From assembly GCA_964057225.1 (NCBI GenBank), contig OZ059894.1, forward strand, positions 15,654,476 to 15,718,475: a DNA stretch of 64,000 nucleotides, given 5' to 3'. The number at the start of each line of letters is the position of its first letter. Within the stretch, counting starts at the first letter, position 1. Shown here piece after piece: positions 45,334-57,560 of this stretch. The notes under the pieces were generated by a model. It was given only the letters and a program-made list of their open reading frames with translations. It was not told where the DNA came from and searched no databases. Source of the DNA: Auanema rhodensis (lineage: Eukaryota > Nematoda > Chromadorea > Rhabditida > Rhabditidae). The translations under genes and the position numbers were made by a program.

Positions 45334-48207
45334 TGGAGGTTCCACCTCGAACTCATCTTTTGAACAAAAAAAAATTTTTTTTTTTATTTTAAAAGTCCAT
45401 TTTTGCATTCTAAATTATAAATCCTCCACTTGAAACAACAAAATGAAGGCGCCAATTTGTTTTAAGGTACAAGGAATCTCGCTTAAATGCGAGATAGGAC
45501 CAATAAAAATTTTTGCCCGCCGTCCTCAATTTAAAACCGTCTGAATGTCCACCCTTTTCTATATCGTATCTTGTACCGCTTCTCATGCCATTTTGAGGAC
45601 GTTTGGATTGAAATAGAGGACAATTTCGCCAAACGAGAAAATATAGTTGTTCACATTTTTTTTTGGTGGCATAGAGAAGTTTGATTATTGGAACAAAAAT
45701 TTATAAGACGCGCGCAATTGATTATAGTTTGTATATTTTGTGGTCAGGACTAGAATTTTGAAAATATTATTATATTCAGACGTAAAAGACCATTTTACAT
45801 ATTATTTTGCGGGAAACCAAAAACGGTTACATAAATTGAATATAAAAAGAGACCACACTAGTCCGAAAAAGCCTGGTAAATCTGCAATAAGACTTCTCAG
45901 CTCTTAATTGACAGTCAGGTCAAGTTGGCGGAAGCATAACTGCTACGGATTTTATCCCCGTAGATTATGTCACCTTCCTCAAATCATTTCGTTGTTTCAA
46001 CTCATAAGATACCCCTTATCTCCTACAGTAATCCTAAGTTATTTGGAAATGTTCAAAAATAGACGTATTTTTCTCATTTTCAAAAAGAAATTCGCTTAGG
46101 AAAACGCATTTTTGCTTATTTTGATCAAGAAAAGGGACAGACTTTTCAATAACTCTCCTCAAACCTCATTAGCATGCACAATGTCGAAAACATTTTGAGC
46201 AAAACATGCTATTTAAGGAAAAAGGAATGAGGACAAGATTGAAAAACACATAAGGCCATTTTCTTGACGAAAACAGAGCAAAGTGCACAAAAAAAAACAC
46301 AGAGTACAAGCTTTGTTCAGTCAATACCCGTATTTGATTTGCAACCGAGTTCGAAACTCAGAGGCAAGAAACATAGGAGTTTCGCTCGCAATTAAATCTT
46401 CACTATATTCTAAACCTCGCGAAACCCTAAGTTCCAAACCAAATAATGAGTCATCATAAACAATATAGATTTTAAACAATAATCTATATAAAAAAATAAT
46501 AATAAAAATGACTCTTTTCCTGGTACCAGGCCCAAGGACGTGCGGTTAATAAACCGGCCCTACCATTATATATATGAGCGCATAGATCAACTAAGCACCT
46601 CCGACCAACAAGCTCCACTTCGGGAGCTACATCTACGAAGGTGGCAAAGTTTATATGGCCCTGCCCCAAATAATACATTTGAAGATCTTCGATAAACTAA
46701 AGTAATCAAATAATCAAACATAAAATGGAGATACACGAACCATTAAAATTATATCAAGATTTGGCCTATAAGCCAAAACTCCTTCTCCATCGTACTCAAC
46801 GATGGATTCGTATAATTTCCACAGGACATAAGTCATGCCAGTGGGATTATAACGTTGGAAATCCATTTTTTTTCCTTTCTTTCTTTTCTTTTCTTTTGTT
46901 TCTAACCTTAAAATAAATGTCCAAAGGCCGCAAAAGTACAAAGGGGACGACATGAATAAAGTTTTTTTTTAAAGATTCTAGAGCAGTAAAAAAACAAAAT
47001 TAGAGGAAAGTGCAAGAGCGGATACAAATAGTTTTTGCGAAGAGATAAACATCATTAACTATAATAAGCTTACGGTAGATAGGCGGAGTCAGATTCCTGG
47101 CCAGGATTTGAAAAACTCCCTCTCATTTACCCTGCGCATCGCCCAGCAAAGTATGACTATCCTATTGCTCCCGAATCTTTCTCTCTCCCAACACACATCT
47201 AAAAGAATCTTACGCGCCTTACGTCAACATCCCACACGTAGCTCACCATTCTCGGTTTTTCCAAACCAAGAGTCCTATAAAGGTGGCCAAAAGATTCTCA
47301 TCGGCTTTCCGAGCCCTTTACCCGTCCGATACCAACAGTGACGCTACTGTCGCAAGTCGTCGCAGAAGCCGTACCCGACTTCTTAGTGTTCAAATAGAAA
47401 AACCGCACCAACCAGCCGAGAAGCCGAAGCCGCAAGTCGACCAGTTTTATACTCCCCGAGAAGGAACATATTCACCTTCTGACGACACCTACGAAGATCC
47501 GGACTTCATCATAGCCGACGACAGAAAAAAATTTTATATACATTCTTTTCTTTTCTGTAGATTGTAAAATGAAAGTAACGGTGAATTAGAAAAATTTTGA
47601 TGAGAGATTAAGGGAGTAAACAACCAAAAATAAGGAATAAGCAAAAATATAATAGAAATAAATGGCTACCGTAATCCTATACGACCGATAGAGATAATAT
47701 TTTGCGCTAAACTGAGCTCCATATGTATCTCCAAGAAGAGACGAACATTGGCAGGCGCCTAAGCCACACCCCATCTGAGTGGTAGCCTCCATTAGTACTC
47801 AAGGATTCATTCAGAGAGACACATGAAGACGAAAAAAATTAATAACTAAAAATCTTTATCCCCATCATCATTAGGATACGAGTAACCATGCACGCAAAAA
47901 GTTGAATAATTCCTTATTATCTCACATAAATCTCAAATTCATGAAACAATTTTTTTTATTACAGTACTACAATGACTAAATTTATTTTTCTAATCCTCCG
48001 TTACAAAATAACATAAAACCCATTATTGTATTCAAATTCTATCTTAATACCATAAAGAAACCTATTAATACCATTTAAATATCTTTCTACATGTAGATTT
48101 TAAAACTTTCAATTTTATTTGTAAACTCCTAGACTCTAAAACTCAGCTACATATACACTAAAAACTCTTTATATCGCGCGGACGCGAAAAATCTTTGAAA
48201 AAGGGCA
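45334..48207. other. LTR element interior, mostly non-coding
   Basis: Apart from the 47.1-47.57 kb coding-like stretch, only short frames broken by stops are seen. An A/T homopolymer (AAAAAAATTTTTTTTT) is at about 45365-45385. Confidence 0.5.
47283..47567 (+). CDS. possible gag-like remnant in the LTR element
   Basis: An open stretch of up to 94 residues in the 3' half of the non-autonomous element. It is basic at the start (Arg/Ser-rich) and acidic near the end (SPSDDTYEDPDF). No known motif. Neighbouring frames (47100-47280) are also coding-like but broken. It could be the tail of a decayed gag; I cannot assign a function. Confidence 0.25.
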   Translation: MAKRFSSAFRALYPSDTNSDATVASRRRSRTRLLSVQIEKPHQPAEKPKPQVDQFYTPREGTYSPSDDTYEDPDFIIADDRKKFYIHSFLFCRL

Positions 48208-48551
48208 CGTTCCATTCGGACTCCCCATAAATGTAGCTGAAGGGTTAGAGCCAGACGACCAGAGGACCGAGGAATGGCTCCGCCTTCCCTCGTTCCCTTG
48301 GTCGGGAGTTCGCCTCTTAGCAAGCTCATGGACGGCTTGTAGTTTAGTCTTTATACTTATCTTTATCTTATTGTATTGTATCTTTATATTTGTATATTAT
48401 TGTTGTAGTTTAATGTCAATAAATCTTTCTCTCTTTTATCTTATGATTGACCTTATGCTCAGTAATCCTACCACTACACCAAGGAATACTATTCGCGTCA
48501 TGGTATAAACTACAATGATTTATATTATCGACGCAGGAGCATAACGGAACG
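48208..48551 (+). repeat. 3' LTR
   Basis: 344 bp, matching the 5' LTR except about four substitutions (for example CCCC for TCCC near the start, and GTTTAATG for GTTTCATG). It ends GGAACG before the GTGT duplication. Confidence 0.88.
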
Positions 48552-48568
48552 GTGTATGCCACATTCGA

Positions 48569-51500
48569 AGCAGAGTGGCGCAGTGGAAGCGTGCTGGGCC
48601 CATAACCCAGAGGTCGGTGGATCGAAACCACTCGCTGCTATTGTTTTACCAATTACTGAAATCTAATTTACCAATTTTTTGATTTTTTGGTTCTACCGAT
48701 TCAGAATTCATTATACACCTCGGAGTATGCCACATTCGAAGCAGCGTGGCGCAGTGGAAGCGTGCTGGGCCCATAACCCAGAGGTCGGTGGATCGAAACC
48801 ACTCGCTAGTAGTGTTTTACCGATTCCAGAAATCTAATTTATCTATTTTTTTATTTTTCGGTACTACCGATTTAGAATTCATCATACACCTCGGTGTATG
48901 CCACATTCGAAGCAGCGTGGCGCAGTGGAAGCGTGCTGGGCCCATAACCCAGAGGTCGGTGGATCGAAACCACTCGCTGCTAGTGTTTTACCGATTCCAG
49001 AAATCTAATTTATCTATTTTTTTATTTTTTGGTACTACCGATTTAGAATTCATCATACACCTCGGTGTATACCACATTCGAAGCAGCGTGGCGCAGTGGA
49101 AACGTGCTGGGCCCATAACCCAGAGGTCGGTGGATCGAAACCACTCGCTGCTATTGTTTTACCAATTACTGAAATCTAATTTACCAATTTTTTGATTTTT
49201 TGGTTCTACCGATTCCACTCGCTGCTAGTGCCACTCGCTGCTAGTGTTTTATCGATTAAAGAAAACTATTTAAATCAATTTTTTTTGATTTTTTGGTTCT
49301 ACTGGATCAGAATTTATCATACACCTCGTAGTAGACCACATTCGAAGCAGCGTGGCGCAGTGGAAGCGTGCTGGGCCCATAACCCAGAGGTCGGTGGATC
49401 GAAACCACTCGCTGCTAGTGTTTTACCGATTCCAGAAATCTAATTTATCTATTTTTTTATTTTTTGGTACTAACGATTTAGAATTCATCATACACCTCGG
49501 TGTATGCCACATTCGAAGCAGCGTGGCGCAGTGGAAGCGTGCTGGGCCCATAACCCAGAGGTCGGTGGATCGAAACCACTCGCTGCTAGTGTTTTACCGA
49601 TTCCAGAAATCTAATTTATCTATTTTTTTATTTTTTGGTACTACCGATTTAGAATTCATCATACACCTCGGTGTATACCAAGTTCGAAGCAGCGTGGCGC
49701 AGTGGAAGCGTGCTGGGCCCATAACCCAGAGGTCGGTGGATCGAAACCACTCGCTGCTAGTGTTTTACCGATTCCAGAAATCTAATTTATCTATTTTTTT
49801 ATTTGTTGGTACTACTGATTTAGAATTCATCATACACCTCGGTGTATGCCACATTCGAAGCAGCGTGGCGCAGTGGAAGCGTGCTGGGCCCATAACCCAG
49901 AGGTCGGTGGATCGAAACCACTCGCTGCTAGTGTTTTACCGATTCCAGAAATCTAATTTATCTATTTTTTTATTTTTTGGTACTACCGATTTAGAATTCA
50001 TCATACACCTCGGTGTATGCCACATTCGAAGCAGCGTGGCGCAGTGGAAGCGTGCTGGGCCCATAACCCAGAGGTCGGTGGATCGAAACCACTCGCTGCT
50101 AGTGTTTTACCGATTCCAGAAATCTAATTTATCTATTTTTTTATTTTTTGGTACTACCGATTTAGAATTCATCATACACCTCGGTGTATGCCACATTCGA
50201 AGCAGCGTGGCGCAGTGGAAGCGTGCTGGGCCCATAACCCAGAGGTCGGTGGATCGAAACCACTCGCTGCTAGTGTTTTACCGATTCCAGAAATCTAATT
50301 TATCTATTTTTTTATTTTTTGGTACTACCGATTTAGAATTCATCATACACCTCGGTGTATGCCACATTCGAAGCAGCGTGGCGCAGTGGAAGCGTGCTGG
50401 GCCCATAACCCAGAGGTCGGTGGATCGAAACCACTCGCTGCTAGTGTTTTACCGATTCCAGAAATCTAATTTATCTATTTTTTTATTTTTTGGTACTACC
50501 GATTTAGAATTCATCATACACCTCGGTGTATGCCACATTCGAAGCAGCGTGGCGCAGTGGAAGCGTGCTGGGCCCATAACCCAGAGGTCGGTGGATCGAA
50601 ACCACTCGCTGCTAGTGTTTTATCGATTAAAGAAAACTATTTAAATCAATTTTTTTTGATTTTTTGGTTCTACTGGATCAGAATTTATCATACACCTCGT
50701 AGTAGACCACATTCGAAGCAGCGTGGCGCAGTGGAAGCGTGCTGGGCCCATAACCCAGAGGTCGGTGGATCGAAACCACTCGCTGCTAGTGTTTTACCGA
50801 TTCCAGAAATCTAATTTATCTATTTTTTTATTTTTTGGTACTACCGATTTAGAATTCATCATACACCTCGGTGTATGCCACATTCGAAGCAGCGTGGCGC
50901 AGTGGAAGCGTGCTGGGCCCATAACCCAGAGGTCGGTGGATCGAAACCACTCGCTGCTATTGTTTTACCAATTACTGAAATCTAATTTACCAATTTTTTG
51001 ATTTTTTGGTTCTACCGATTCAGAATTCATTATACACCTCGGAGTATGCCACATTCGAAGCAGCGTGGCGCAGTGGAAACGTGCTGGGCCCATAACCCAG
51101 AGGTCGGTGGATCGAAACCACTCGCTAGTAGTGTTTTACCGATTCCAGAAATCTAATTTATCTATTTTTTTATTTTTCGGTACTACCGATTTAGAATTCA
51201 TCATACACCTCGGTGTATGCCACATTCGAAGCAGCGTGGCGCAGTGGAAGCGTGCTGGGCCCATAACCCAGAGGTCGGTGGATCGAAACCACTCGCTGCT
51301 AGTGTTTTACCGATTCCAGAAATCTAATTTATCTATTTCTTTATTTTTTGGTACTACCGATTTAGAATTCATCATACACCTCGGTGTATACCACATTCGA
51401 AGCAGCGTGGCGCAGTGGAAGCGTGCTGGGCCCATAACCCAGAGGTCGGTGGATCGAAACCACTCGCTGCTAGTGTTTTACCGATTCCAGAAATCTAATT

Positions 51501-51985
51501 TATCTATTTTTTTATTTTTTGGTACTACGGATTCAGAATTCATCATACACCTCGGTGTATACCACATTCGAAGCAGCGTGGCGCAGTGGAAGCGTGCTGG
51601 GCCCATAACCCAGAGGTCGGTGGATCGAAACCACTCGCTGCTAGTGTTTTACCGATTCCAGAAATCTAATTTATCTATTTTTTTATTTTTTGGTACTACC
51701 GATTTAGAATTCATCATACACCTCGGTGTATGCCACATTCGAAGCAGCGTGGCGCAGTGGAAGCGTGCGGGGCCCATAACCCAGAGGTCGGTGGATCGAA
51801 ACCACTCGCTGCTAGTGTTTTACCGATTCCAGAAATCTAATTTATCTATTTTTTTATTTTTTGGTACTACCGATTTAGAATTCATCATACACCTCGGTGT
51901 ATGCCACATTCGAAGCAGCGTGGCGCAGTGGAAGCGTGCTGGACCCATAACCCAGAGGTCGGTGGATCGAAACCACTCGCTGCTA
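48569..51985 (+). tRNA. tRNA-iMet-CAT: 20 tRNA-iMet genes with several variants
   Basis: Starts: 48569, 48740, 48911, 49082, 49346, 49517, 49688, 49859, 50030, 50201, 50372, 50543, 50717, 50888, 51059, 51230, 51401, 51572, 51743, 51914. Variants: 48569 (AGCAGAG, one acceptor mismatch), 48740 and 51059 (3' acceptor CTAGTA, mismatched), 49082 and 51059 (GGAAACG in the D-arm region), 51743 (anticodon stem CGGGG, mismatch), 51914 (GGACCC next to the anticodon stem). The rest are at consensus. The step 50543-50717 is 174 bp. Confidence 0.93.
49214..49242 (+). pseudogene. two tRNA-iMet 3' tails in tandem
   Basis: CCACTCGCTGCTAGTG occurs twice in a row inside a spacer, without the rest of the tRNA. 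It is a deletion or slippage scar between the 49082 and 49346 copies, and it joins the main spacer type to the 174-bp type. Confidence 0.75.
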
Positions 51986-52084
51986 GTGTTTTACCGATTC
52001 CAGAAATCTAATTTATCTATTTTTTTATTTTTTGGTACTACCGATTTAGAGTTCATCATACACCTCGGTGTATGCCACATTCGA

Positions 52085-52137
52085 AGCAGCGTGGCGCAGT
52101 GGAAGCGTGCTGGGCCCATAACCCAAAGGTCGGTGGA
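52085..52137 (+). pseudogene. 5' part of a tRNA-iMet cut by Merlin copy 1
   Basis: Runs to GGTCGGTGGA of the T-arm, where the transposon begins. A CCCAAAGG change is present in the variable region. The 3' tail (AACCACTCGCTGCTA) is at 53572-53587. Confidence 0.85.
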
Positions 52138-53571
52138 GGTAGGGCTCTTTTTCCATATCTATACCCCCCGATTTTAGCCCCGCCCCTTTTGCCGTCGAGC
52201 GCATACTTTTACTACCAGCTTACTTCCCTTCCTAAAACGGGGGGTTTGGAGGGGTTTCCCCCCCCAATGGGGTTATAATATTTCAACACAGTAACCATGG
52301 ATTTAGAAAGCGTGTAATACATTGTAAAACCATGAATTTAAAAAGCGTGTAATACATTGTAATTAGCTGTAATTACAACAATAAAACTGGAATATATTAT
52401 GATATTAATAACTGAATCTTAATTTATCATTGCATCTGCGTTACCGACCGTATTTTCTCAAAATGTTCGCTCTGAAAGAAAGACTCCGTACTGAAGCTGA
52501 TGCAGTACAATTTTTACAAGAGAAAGGAATAATTCCTCAAACTAAGGAATGTGATAGATGCGCGAGACAAATGAACATTTCTGTTGTTCGAAATAAGTGG
52601 AGATGCACCAGAAAGGACTGTAGAAAAGAAGTTTTAATTAAGAAAGGAACATATCTTCAAGGTTATAAAGTTAAAAACTAAATATTAACAGCATTAACAT
52701 TTTAGGCTCAAAATTGTCGTACACAAAGTTCATTCTTTTCGTGTATTGTTGGAGTAAAGAATATACCACCATTACGTTTTGCCAAGATGAATTAGATATG
52801 AAATCTTGCCAGACCGCTGTTGACTACAACAATTATATGAGGGAAATTTGTGCGTTCAGGATCTTGAAGCATCCCATGAAGATTGGAGGTCCAAATATGA
52901 CTGTGGAAATTGTTGAAACGTTGGTTTCACGTAGGAAGTTCAATGTAGGAAGGGTAAGACCAGCTCAATGGGTTTTCGGGGGAGTATGTAGGGAAACAGA
53001 AGAGTGTTTTTTATATGCTGTTCCTGATAGAACTACAGAAACCTTTAACAGCTGCATTACTAACTGTATAGAGCCACAAACTACCATAGTTAGTGATTGT
53101 TGGAGAGCATATGGGGGAATTGATGGTCTTATCCAACAGTATAGACACTTAACAGTTAACCACAGATACAACTTCACGGATCCAGAGACAGGAGCTAACA
53201 CTAATATGATTGAAGGACTTTGGAGCTTGGCTAAAGCGAAATTCAAGCGCATGTATGGGGTACGTCAAACAATGCTAGACGGATACCTATGTGAGTTTAT
53301 GTGGCGTAGAAGAAATAGGAACAGGGACCTTTTCGAAACTATATTACAAGATATTGCTGAATTTACTCAAGAAGAAATTTGAAAAATGTTAAATTCTATT
53401 AATCAAATCTGTTAATGATTTAATAATAATAACTTTTGTGTTTATATTTTCGTTTTTTTAGCTCTTATATATTCTATGAACCTCCGTATCTCATATTGTT
53501 ATCACATTAAACAAAAGTATGCACCAAACGGCAAAAGGGCGGGGCTAAAATTGGGGGGTATAGATATGGAA
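52138..53571 (+). mobile_element. Merlin-family DNA transposon, copy 1
   Basis: About 1.43 kb. Terminal inverted repeats are about 50 bp: TTTTTCCATATCTATACCCC near the left end, with its complement at the right, then ATTTTAGCCCCGCCC (one base differs) and GCCGT/ACGGC. It interrupts a tRNA-iMet in the T-loop. The tRNA bases ATCG are lost or replaced and no clean 8-9 bp target duplication is visible. It encodes a two-exon transposase. Confidence 0.88.
52463..53382 (+). CDS. Merlin/IS1016-type transposase, catalytic Asp replaced
   Basis: Two exons, 52463-52661 and 52706-53382, join in frame across a 44-nt intron (GTTATA...TTTTAG) to give 291 residues. The join restores KGTYLQGSKLSYTKF, the GT.F..SKL turn typical of the family. 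The N-terminus has a zinc ribbon (C30, C33 and a later C..C pair). The ISXO2-like DDE core normally shows EIDE, D and E. Here the first box reads EIVE (V136, codon GTT, one base from the Asp codon GAT). D197 (VSDCWRAY) and E236 (NMIEGLW) are present. Without the first carboxylate the enzyme should not cut DNA. The start ATG 52463 was preferred; the frame extends 11 codons upstream without another ATG. Confidence 0.85.
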
Positions 53572-53858
53572 AAACCACTCGCTGCTAGTGTTTTACCGAT
53601 TCCAGAAATCTAATTTATCTATTTTTTTATTTTTTGGTACTACCGATTTAGAATTCATCATACACCTCGGTGTATGCCACATTCGAAGCAGCGTGGCGCA
53701 GTGGAAGCGTGCTGGGCCCATAACCCAAAGGTCGGTGGATCGAAACCACTCGCTGCTAATTGTTTTACCGATTCCAGGAAATTAGTTAATCAATTTTTTG
53801 ATTTTTTGGTTCTACCGATTCAGAATTCATCATACACCTCGGTGTATGCCACATTCGA

Positions 53859-53930
53859 AGCAGAGTGGCGCAGAGGAAGCGTGCTGGGCCCATAACAAAG
53901 AGGTCGGTGGATCGAAACCACTCGCTGCTA
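53859..53930 (+). pseudogene. tRNA-iMet with broken anticodon stem
   Basis: Full length, but the 3' anticodon stem reads AACAAAG in place of AACCCAG, so three stem pairs are lost. It also has AGCAGAG and GCAGAGG changes. Not expected to fold. Confidence 0.88.
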
Positions 53931-54029
53931 TTTTTTTACCAATTCCAGAAATCTAATTTATCAATTTTTTGATTTTTTGGTTCTACCGATTTAGAATTCA
54001 TCATACACCTCGGTGTATGCCACATTCGA

Positions 54030-54083
54030 AGCAGCGTGGCGCAGTGGAAGCGTGCTGGACCCATAACAAAGAGGTCGGTGGAT
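54030..54083 (+). pseudogene. tRNA-iMet truncated in the T-arm
   Basis: Shares the AACAAAG stem lesion and breaks after GGTCGGTGGAT, joining straight to AGTGTTTTATCG of the 174-bp spacer type. The T-loop and 3' acceptor are missing. The break is at nearly the same T-arm position as the transposon insertions. Confidence 0.88.
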
Positions 54084-56073
54084 AGTGTTTTATCGATTAA
54101 AGAAAACTATTTAAATCAATTTTTTTTGATTTTTTGGTTCTACTGGATCAGAATTTATCATACACCTCGTAGTAGACCACATTCGAAGCAGCGTGGCGCA
54201 GTGGAAGCGTGCTGGGCCCATAACCCAGAGGTCGGTGGATCGAAACCACTCGCTGCTAGTGTTTTACCGATTCCAGAAATCTAATTTATCTATTTTTTTA
54301 TTTTTTGGTACTACCGATTTAGAATTCATCATACACCTCGGTGTATGCCACATTCGAAGCAGCGTGGCGCAGTGGAAGCGTGCTGGGCCCATAACCCAGA
54401 GGTCGGTGGATCGAAACCACTCGCTGCTAGTGTTTTATCGATTAAAGAAAACTATTTAAATCAATTTTTTTTGATTTTGTGGTTCTACTGGATCAGAATT
54501 TATCATACACCTCGTAGTAGACCACATTCGAAGCAGCGTGGCGCAGTGGAAGCGTGCTGGGCCCATAACCCAGAGGTCGGTGGATCGAAACCACTCGCTG
54601 CTAGTGTTTTACCGATTCCAGAAATCTAATTTATCTATTTTTTTATTTTTTGGTACTACCGATTTAGAATTCATCATACACCTCGGTGTATACCAAGTTC
54701 GAAGCAGCGTGGCGCAGTGGAAGCGTGCTGGGCCCATAACCCAGAGGTCGGTGGATCGAAACCACTCGCTGCTAGTGTTTTACCGATTCCAGAAATCTAA
54801 TTTATCTATTTTTTGAGTTTTTGGTACTACCGATTTAGAATTCATCATACACCTCGGTGTATGCCACATTCGAAGCAGCGTGGCGCAGTGGAAGCGTGCT
54901 GGGCCCATAACCCAGAGGTCGGTGGATCGAAACCACTCGCTGCTAGTGTTTTATCGATTAAAGAAAACTATTTAAATCAATTTTTTTTGATTTTTTGGTT
55001 CTACTGGATCAGAATTTATCATACACCTCGTAGTAGACCACATTCGAAGCAGCGTGGCGCAGTGGAAGCGTGCTGGGCCCATAACCCAGAGGTCGGTGGA
55101 TCGAAACCACTCGCTGCTAGTGTTTTACCGATTCCAGAAATCTAATTTATCTATTTTTTTATTTTTTGGTACTACCGATTTAGAATTCATCATACACCTC
55201 GGTGTATGCCACATTCGAAGCAGCGTGGCGCAGTGGAAGCGTGCTGGGCCCATAACCCAGAGGTCGGTGGATCGAAACCACTCGCTGCTAGTGTTTTACC
55301 AATTCCAGAAATCTAATTTATCTATTTCTTTATTTTTTGGTACTACCGATTTAGAATTCATCATACACCTCGGTGTATACCACATTCGAAGCAGCGTGGC
55401 GCAGTGGAAGCGTGCTGGGCCCATAACCCAGAGGTCGGTGGATCGAAACCACTCGCTGCTAGTGTTTTACCGATTCCAGAAATCTAATTTATCTATTTTT
55501 TTATTTTTTGGTACTACGGATTCAGAATTCATCATACACCTCGGTGTATACCACATTCGAAGCAGCGTGGCGCAGTGGAAGCGTGCTGGGCCCATAACCC
55601 AGAGGTCGGTGGATCGAAACCACTCGCTGCTAGTGTTTTACCGATTCCAGAAATCTAATTTATCTATTTTTTTATTTTTTGGTACTACCGATTTAGAATT
55701 CATCATACACCTCGGTGTATGCCACATTCGAAGCAGCGTGGCGCAGTGGAAGCGTGCGGGGCCCATAACCCAGAGGTCGGTGGATCGAAACCACTCGCTG
55801 CTAGTGTTTTACCGATTCCAGAAATCTAATTTATCTATTTTTTTATTTTTTGGTACTACCGATTTAGAATTCATCATACACCTCGGTGTATGCCACATTC
55901 GAAGCAGCGTGGCGCAGTGGAAGCGTGCTGGACCCATAACCCAGAGGTCGGTGGATCGAAACCACTCGCTGCTAGTGTTTTACCGATTCCAGAAATCTAA
56001 TTTATCTATTTTTTTATTTTTTGGTACTACCGATTTAGAGTTCATCATACACCTCGGTGTATGCCACATTCGA

Positions 56074-56126
56074 AGCAGCGTGGCGCAGTGGAAGCGTGCT
56101 GGGCCCATAACCCAAAGGTCGGTGGA
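56074..56126 (+). pseudogene. 5' part of a tRNA-iMet cut by Merlin copy 2
   Basis: Duplicate of the 52085-52137 fragment. Confidence 0.85.
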
Positions 56127-57560
56127 GGTAGGGCTCTTTTTCCATATCTATACCCCCCGATTTTAGCCCCGCCCCTTTTGCCGTCGAGCGCATACTTTTA
56201 CTACCAGCTTACTTCCCTTCCTAAAACGGGGGGTTTGGAGGGGTTTCCCCCCCCAATGGGGTTATAATATTTCAACACAGTAACCATGGATTTAGAAAGC
56301 GTGTAATACATTGTAAAACCATGAATTTAAAAAGCGTGTAATACATTGTAATTAGCTGTAATTACAACAATAAAACTGGAATATATTATGATATTAATAA
56401 CTGAATCTTAATTTATCATTGCATCTGCGTTACCGACCGTATTTTCTCAAAATGTTCGCTCTGAAAGAAAGACTCCGTACTGAAGCTGATGCAGTACAAT
56501 TTTTACAAGAGAAAGGAATAATTCCTCAAACTAAGGAATGTGATAGATGCGCGAGACAAATGAACATTTCTGTTGTTCGAAATAAGTGGAGATGCACCAG
56601 AAAGGACTGTAGAAAAGAAGTTTTAATTAAGAAAGGAACATATCTTCAAGGTTATAAAGTTAAAAACTAAATATTAACAGCATTAACATTTTAGGCTCAA
56701 AATTGTCGTACACAAAGTTCATTCTTTTCGTGTATTGTTGGAGTAAAGAATATACCACCATTACGTTTTGCCAAGATGAATTAGATATGAAATCTTGCCA
56801 GACCGCTGTTGACTACAACAATTATATGAGGGAAATTTGTGCGTTCAGGATCTTGAAGCATCCCATGAAGATTGGAGGTCCAAATATGACTGTGGAAATT
56901 GTTGAAACGTTGGTTTCACGTAGGAAGTTCAATGTAGGAAGGGTACGACCAGCTCAATGGGTTTTCGGGGGAGTATGTAGGGAAACAGAAGAGTGTTTTT
57001 TATATGCTGTTCCTGATAGAACTACAGAAACCTTTAACAGCTGCATTACTAACTGTATAGAGCCACAAACTACCATAGTTAGTGATTGTTGGAGAGCATA
57101 TGGGGGAATTGATGGTCTTATCCAACAGTATAGACACTTAACAGTTAACCACAGATACAACTTCACGGATCCAGAGACAGGAGCTAACACTAATATGATT
57201 GAAGGACTTTGGAGCTTGGCTAAAGCGAAATTCAAGCGCATGTATGGGGTACGTCAAACAATGCTAGACGGATACCTATGTGAGTTTATGTGGCGTAGAA
57301 GAAATAGGAACAGGGACCTTTTCGAAACTATATTACAAGATATTGCTGAATTTACTCAAGAAGAAATTTGAAAAATGTTAAATTCTATTAATCAAATCTG
57401 TTAATGATTTAATAATAATAACTTTTGTGTTTATATTTTCGTTTTTTTAGCTCTTATATATTCTATGAACCTCCGTATCTCATATTGTTATCACATTAAA
57501 CAAAAGTATGCACCAAACGGCAAAAGGGCGGGGCTAAAATTGGGGGGTATAGATATGGAA
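56127..57560 (+). mobile_element. Merlin-family DNA transposon, copy 2
   Basis: Same ends, same flanks and same tRNA junctions as copy 1 at an offset of 3,989 bp. It arose by segmental duplication, not by a second transposition. Confidence 0.88.
56452..57371 (+). CDS. Merlin transposase, copy 2, same EIVE defect
   Basis: Exons 56452-56650 and 56695-57371, 291 residues. One synonymous change from copy 1 (AGA to CGA near 56945). The EIVE replacement is shared, so it predates the duplication. Confidence 0.85.

Larger units (their letters stand above)
44990..48551 (+). mobile_element. LTR retrotransposon without recognisable pol (non-autonomous)
   Basis: 3,562 bp with two 344-bp LTRs (44990-45333, 48208-48551) that differ at about four positions. 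A 4-bp duplication GTGT (44986-44989, 48552-48555) restores the array spacer when the element is removed. Right after the 5' LTR, TGGAGGTTCCACC is a candidate primer-binding site. GAAAAAGGG before the 3' LTR is a candidate polypurine tract. The interior has no reverse transcriptase, integrase or protease frame, so it must rely on another element. Orientation (plus) is set by the primer site and polypurine tract. Confidence 0.88.
53687..55974 (+). tRNA. tRNA-iMet-CAT: 12 tRNA-iMet genes between the Merlin copies
   Basis: Starts: 53687, 54187, 54358, 54532, 54703, 54874, 55048, 55219, 55390, 55561, 55732, 55903. 53687 carries CCCAAAGG. 55732 has the CGGGG anticodon-stem mismatch and 55903 GGACCC, both copied from 51743 and 51914 by the segmental duplication. 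Others are at consensus. Steps of 174 bp occur at 54358-54532 and 54874-55048. Confidence 0.93.

Noticed and set aside
14772..48551. Idea that the iMet array supplies primers for the LTR elements beside it
   Set aside because: An iMet primer site would read TGGTAGCAGCGAG. The BEL site is TGGTGCAACGACC and the other LTR element has TGGAGGTTCCACC, so neither matches.
52965..53252. Minus-strand frame inside the Merlin transposase (also 56954-57241)
   Set aside because: Antisense shadow of the DDE core.
52138..57560. Two independent Merlin insertions
   Set aside because: Identical flanks and a constant 3,989-bp offset over neighbouring tRNA variants show one insertion followed by segmental duplication.
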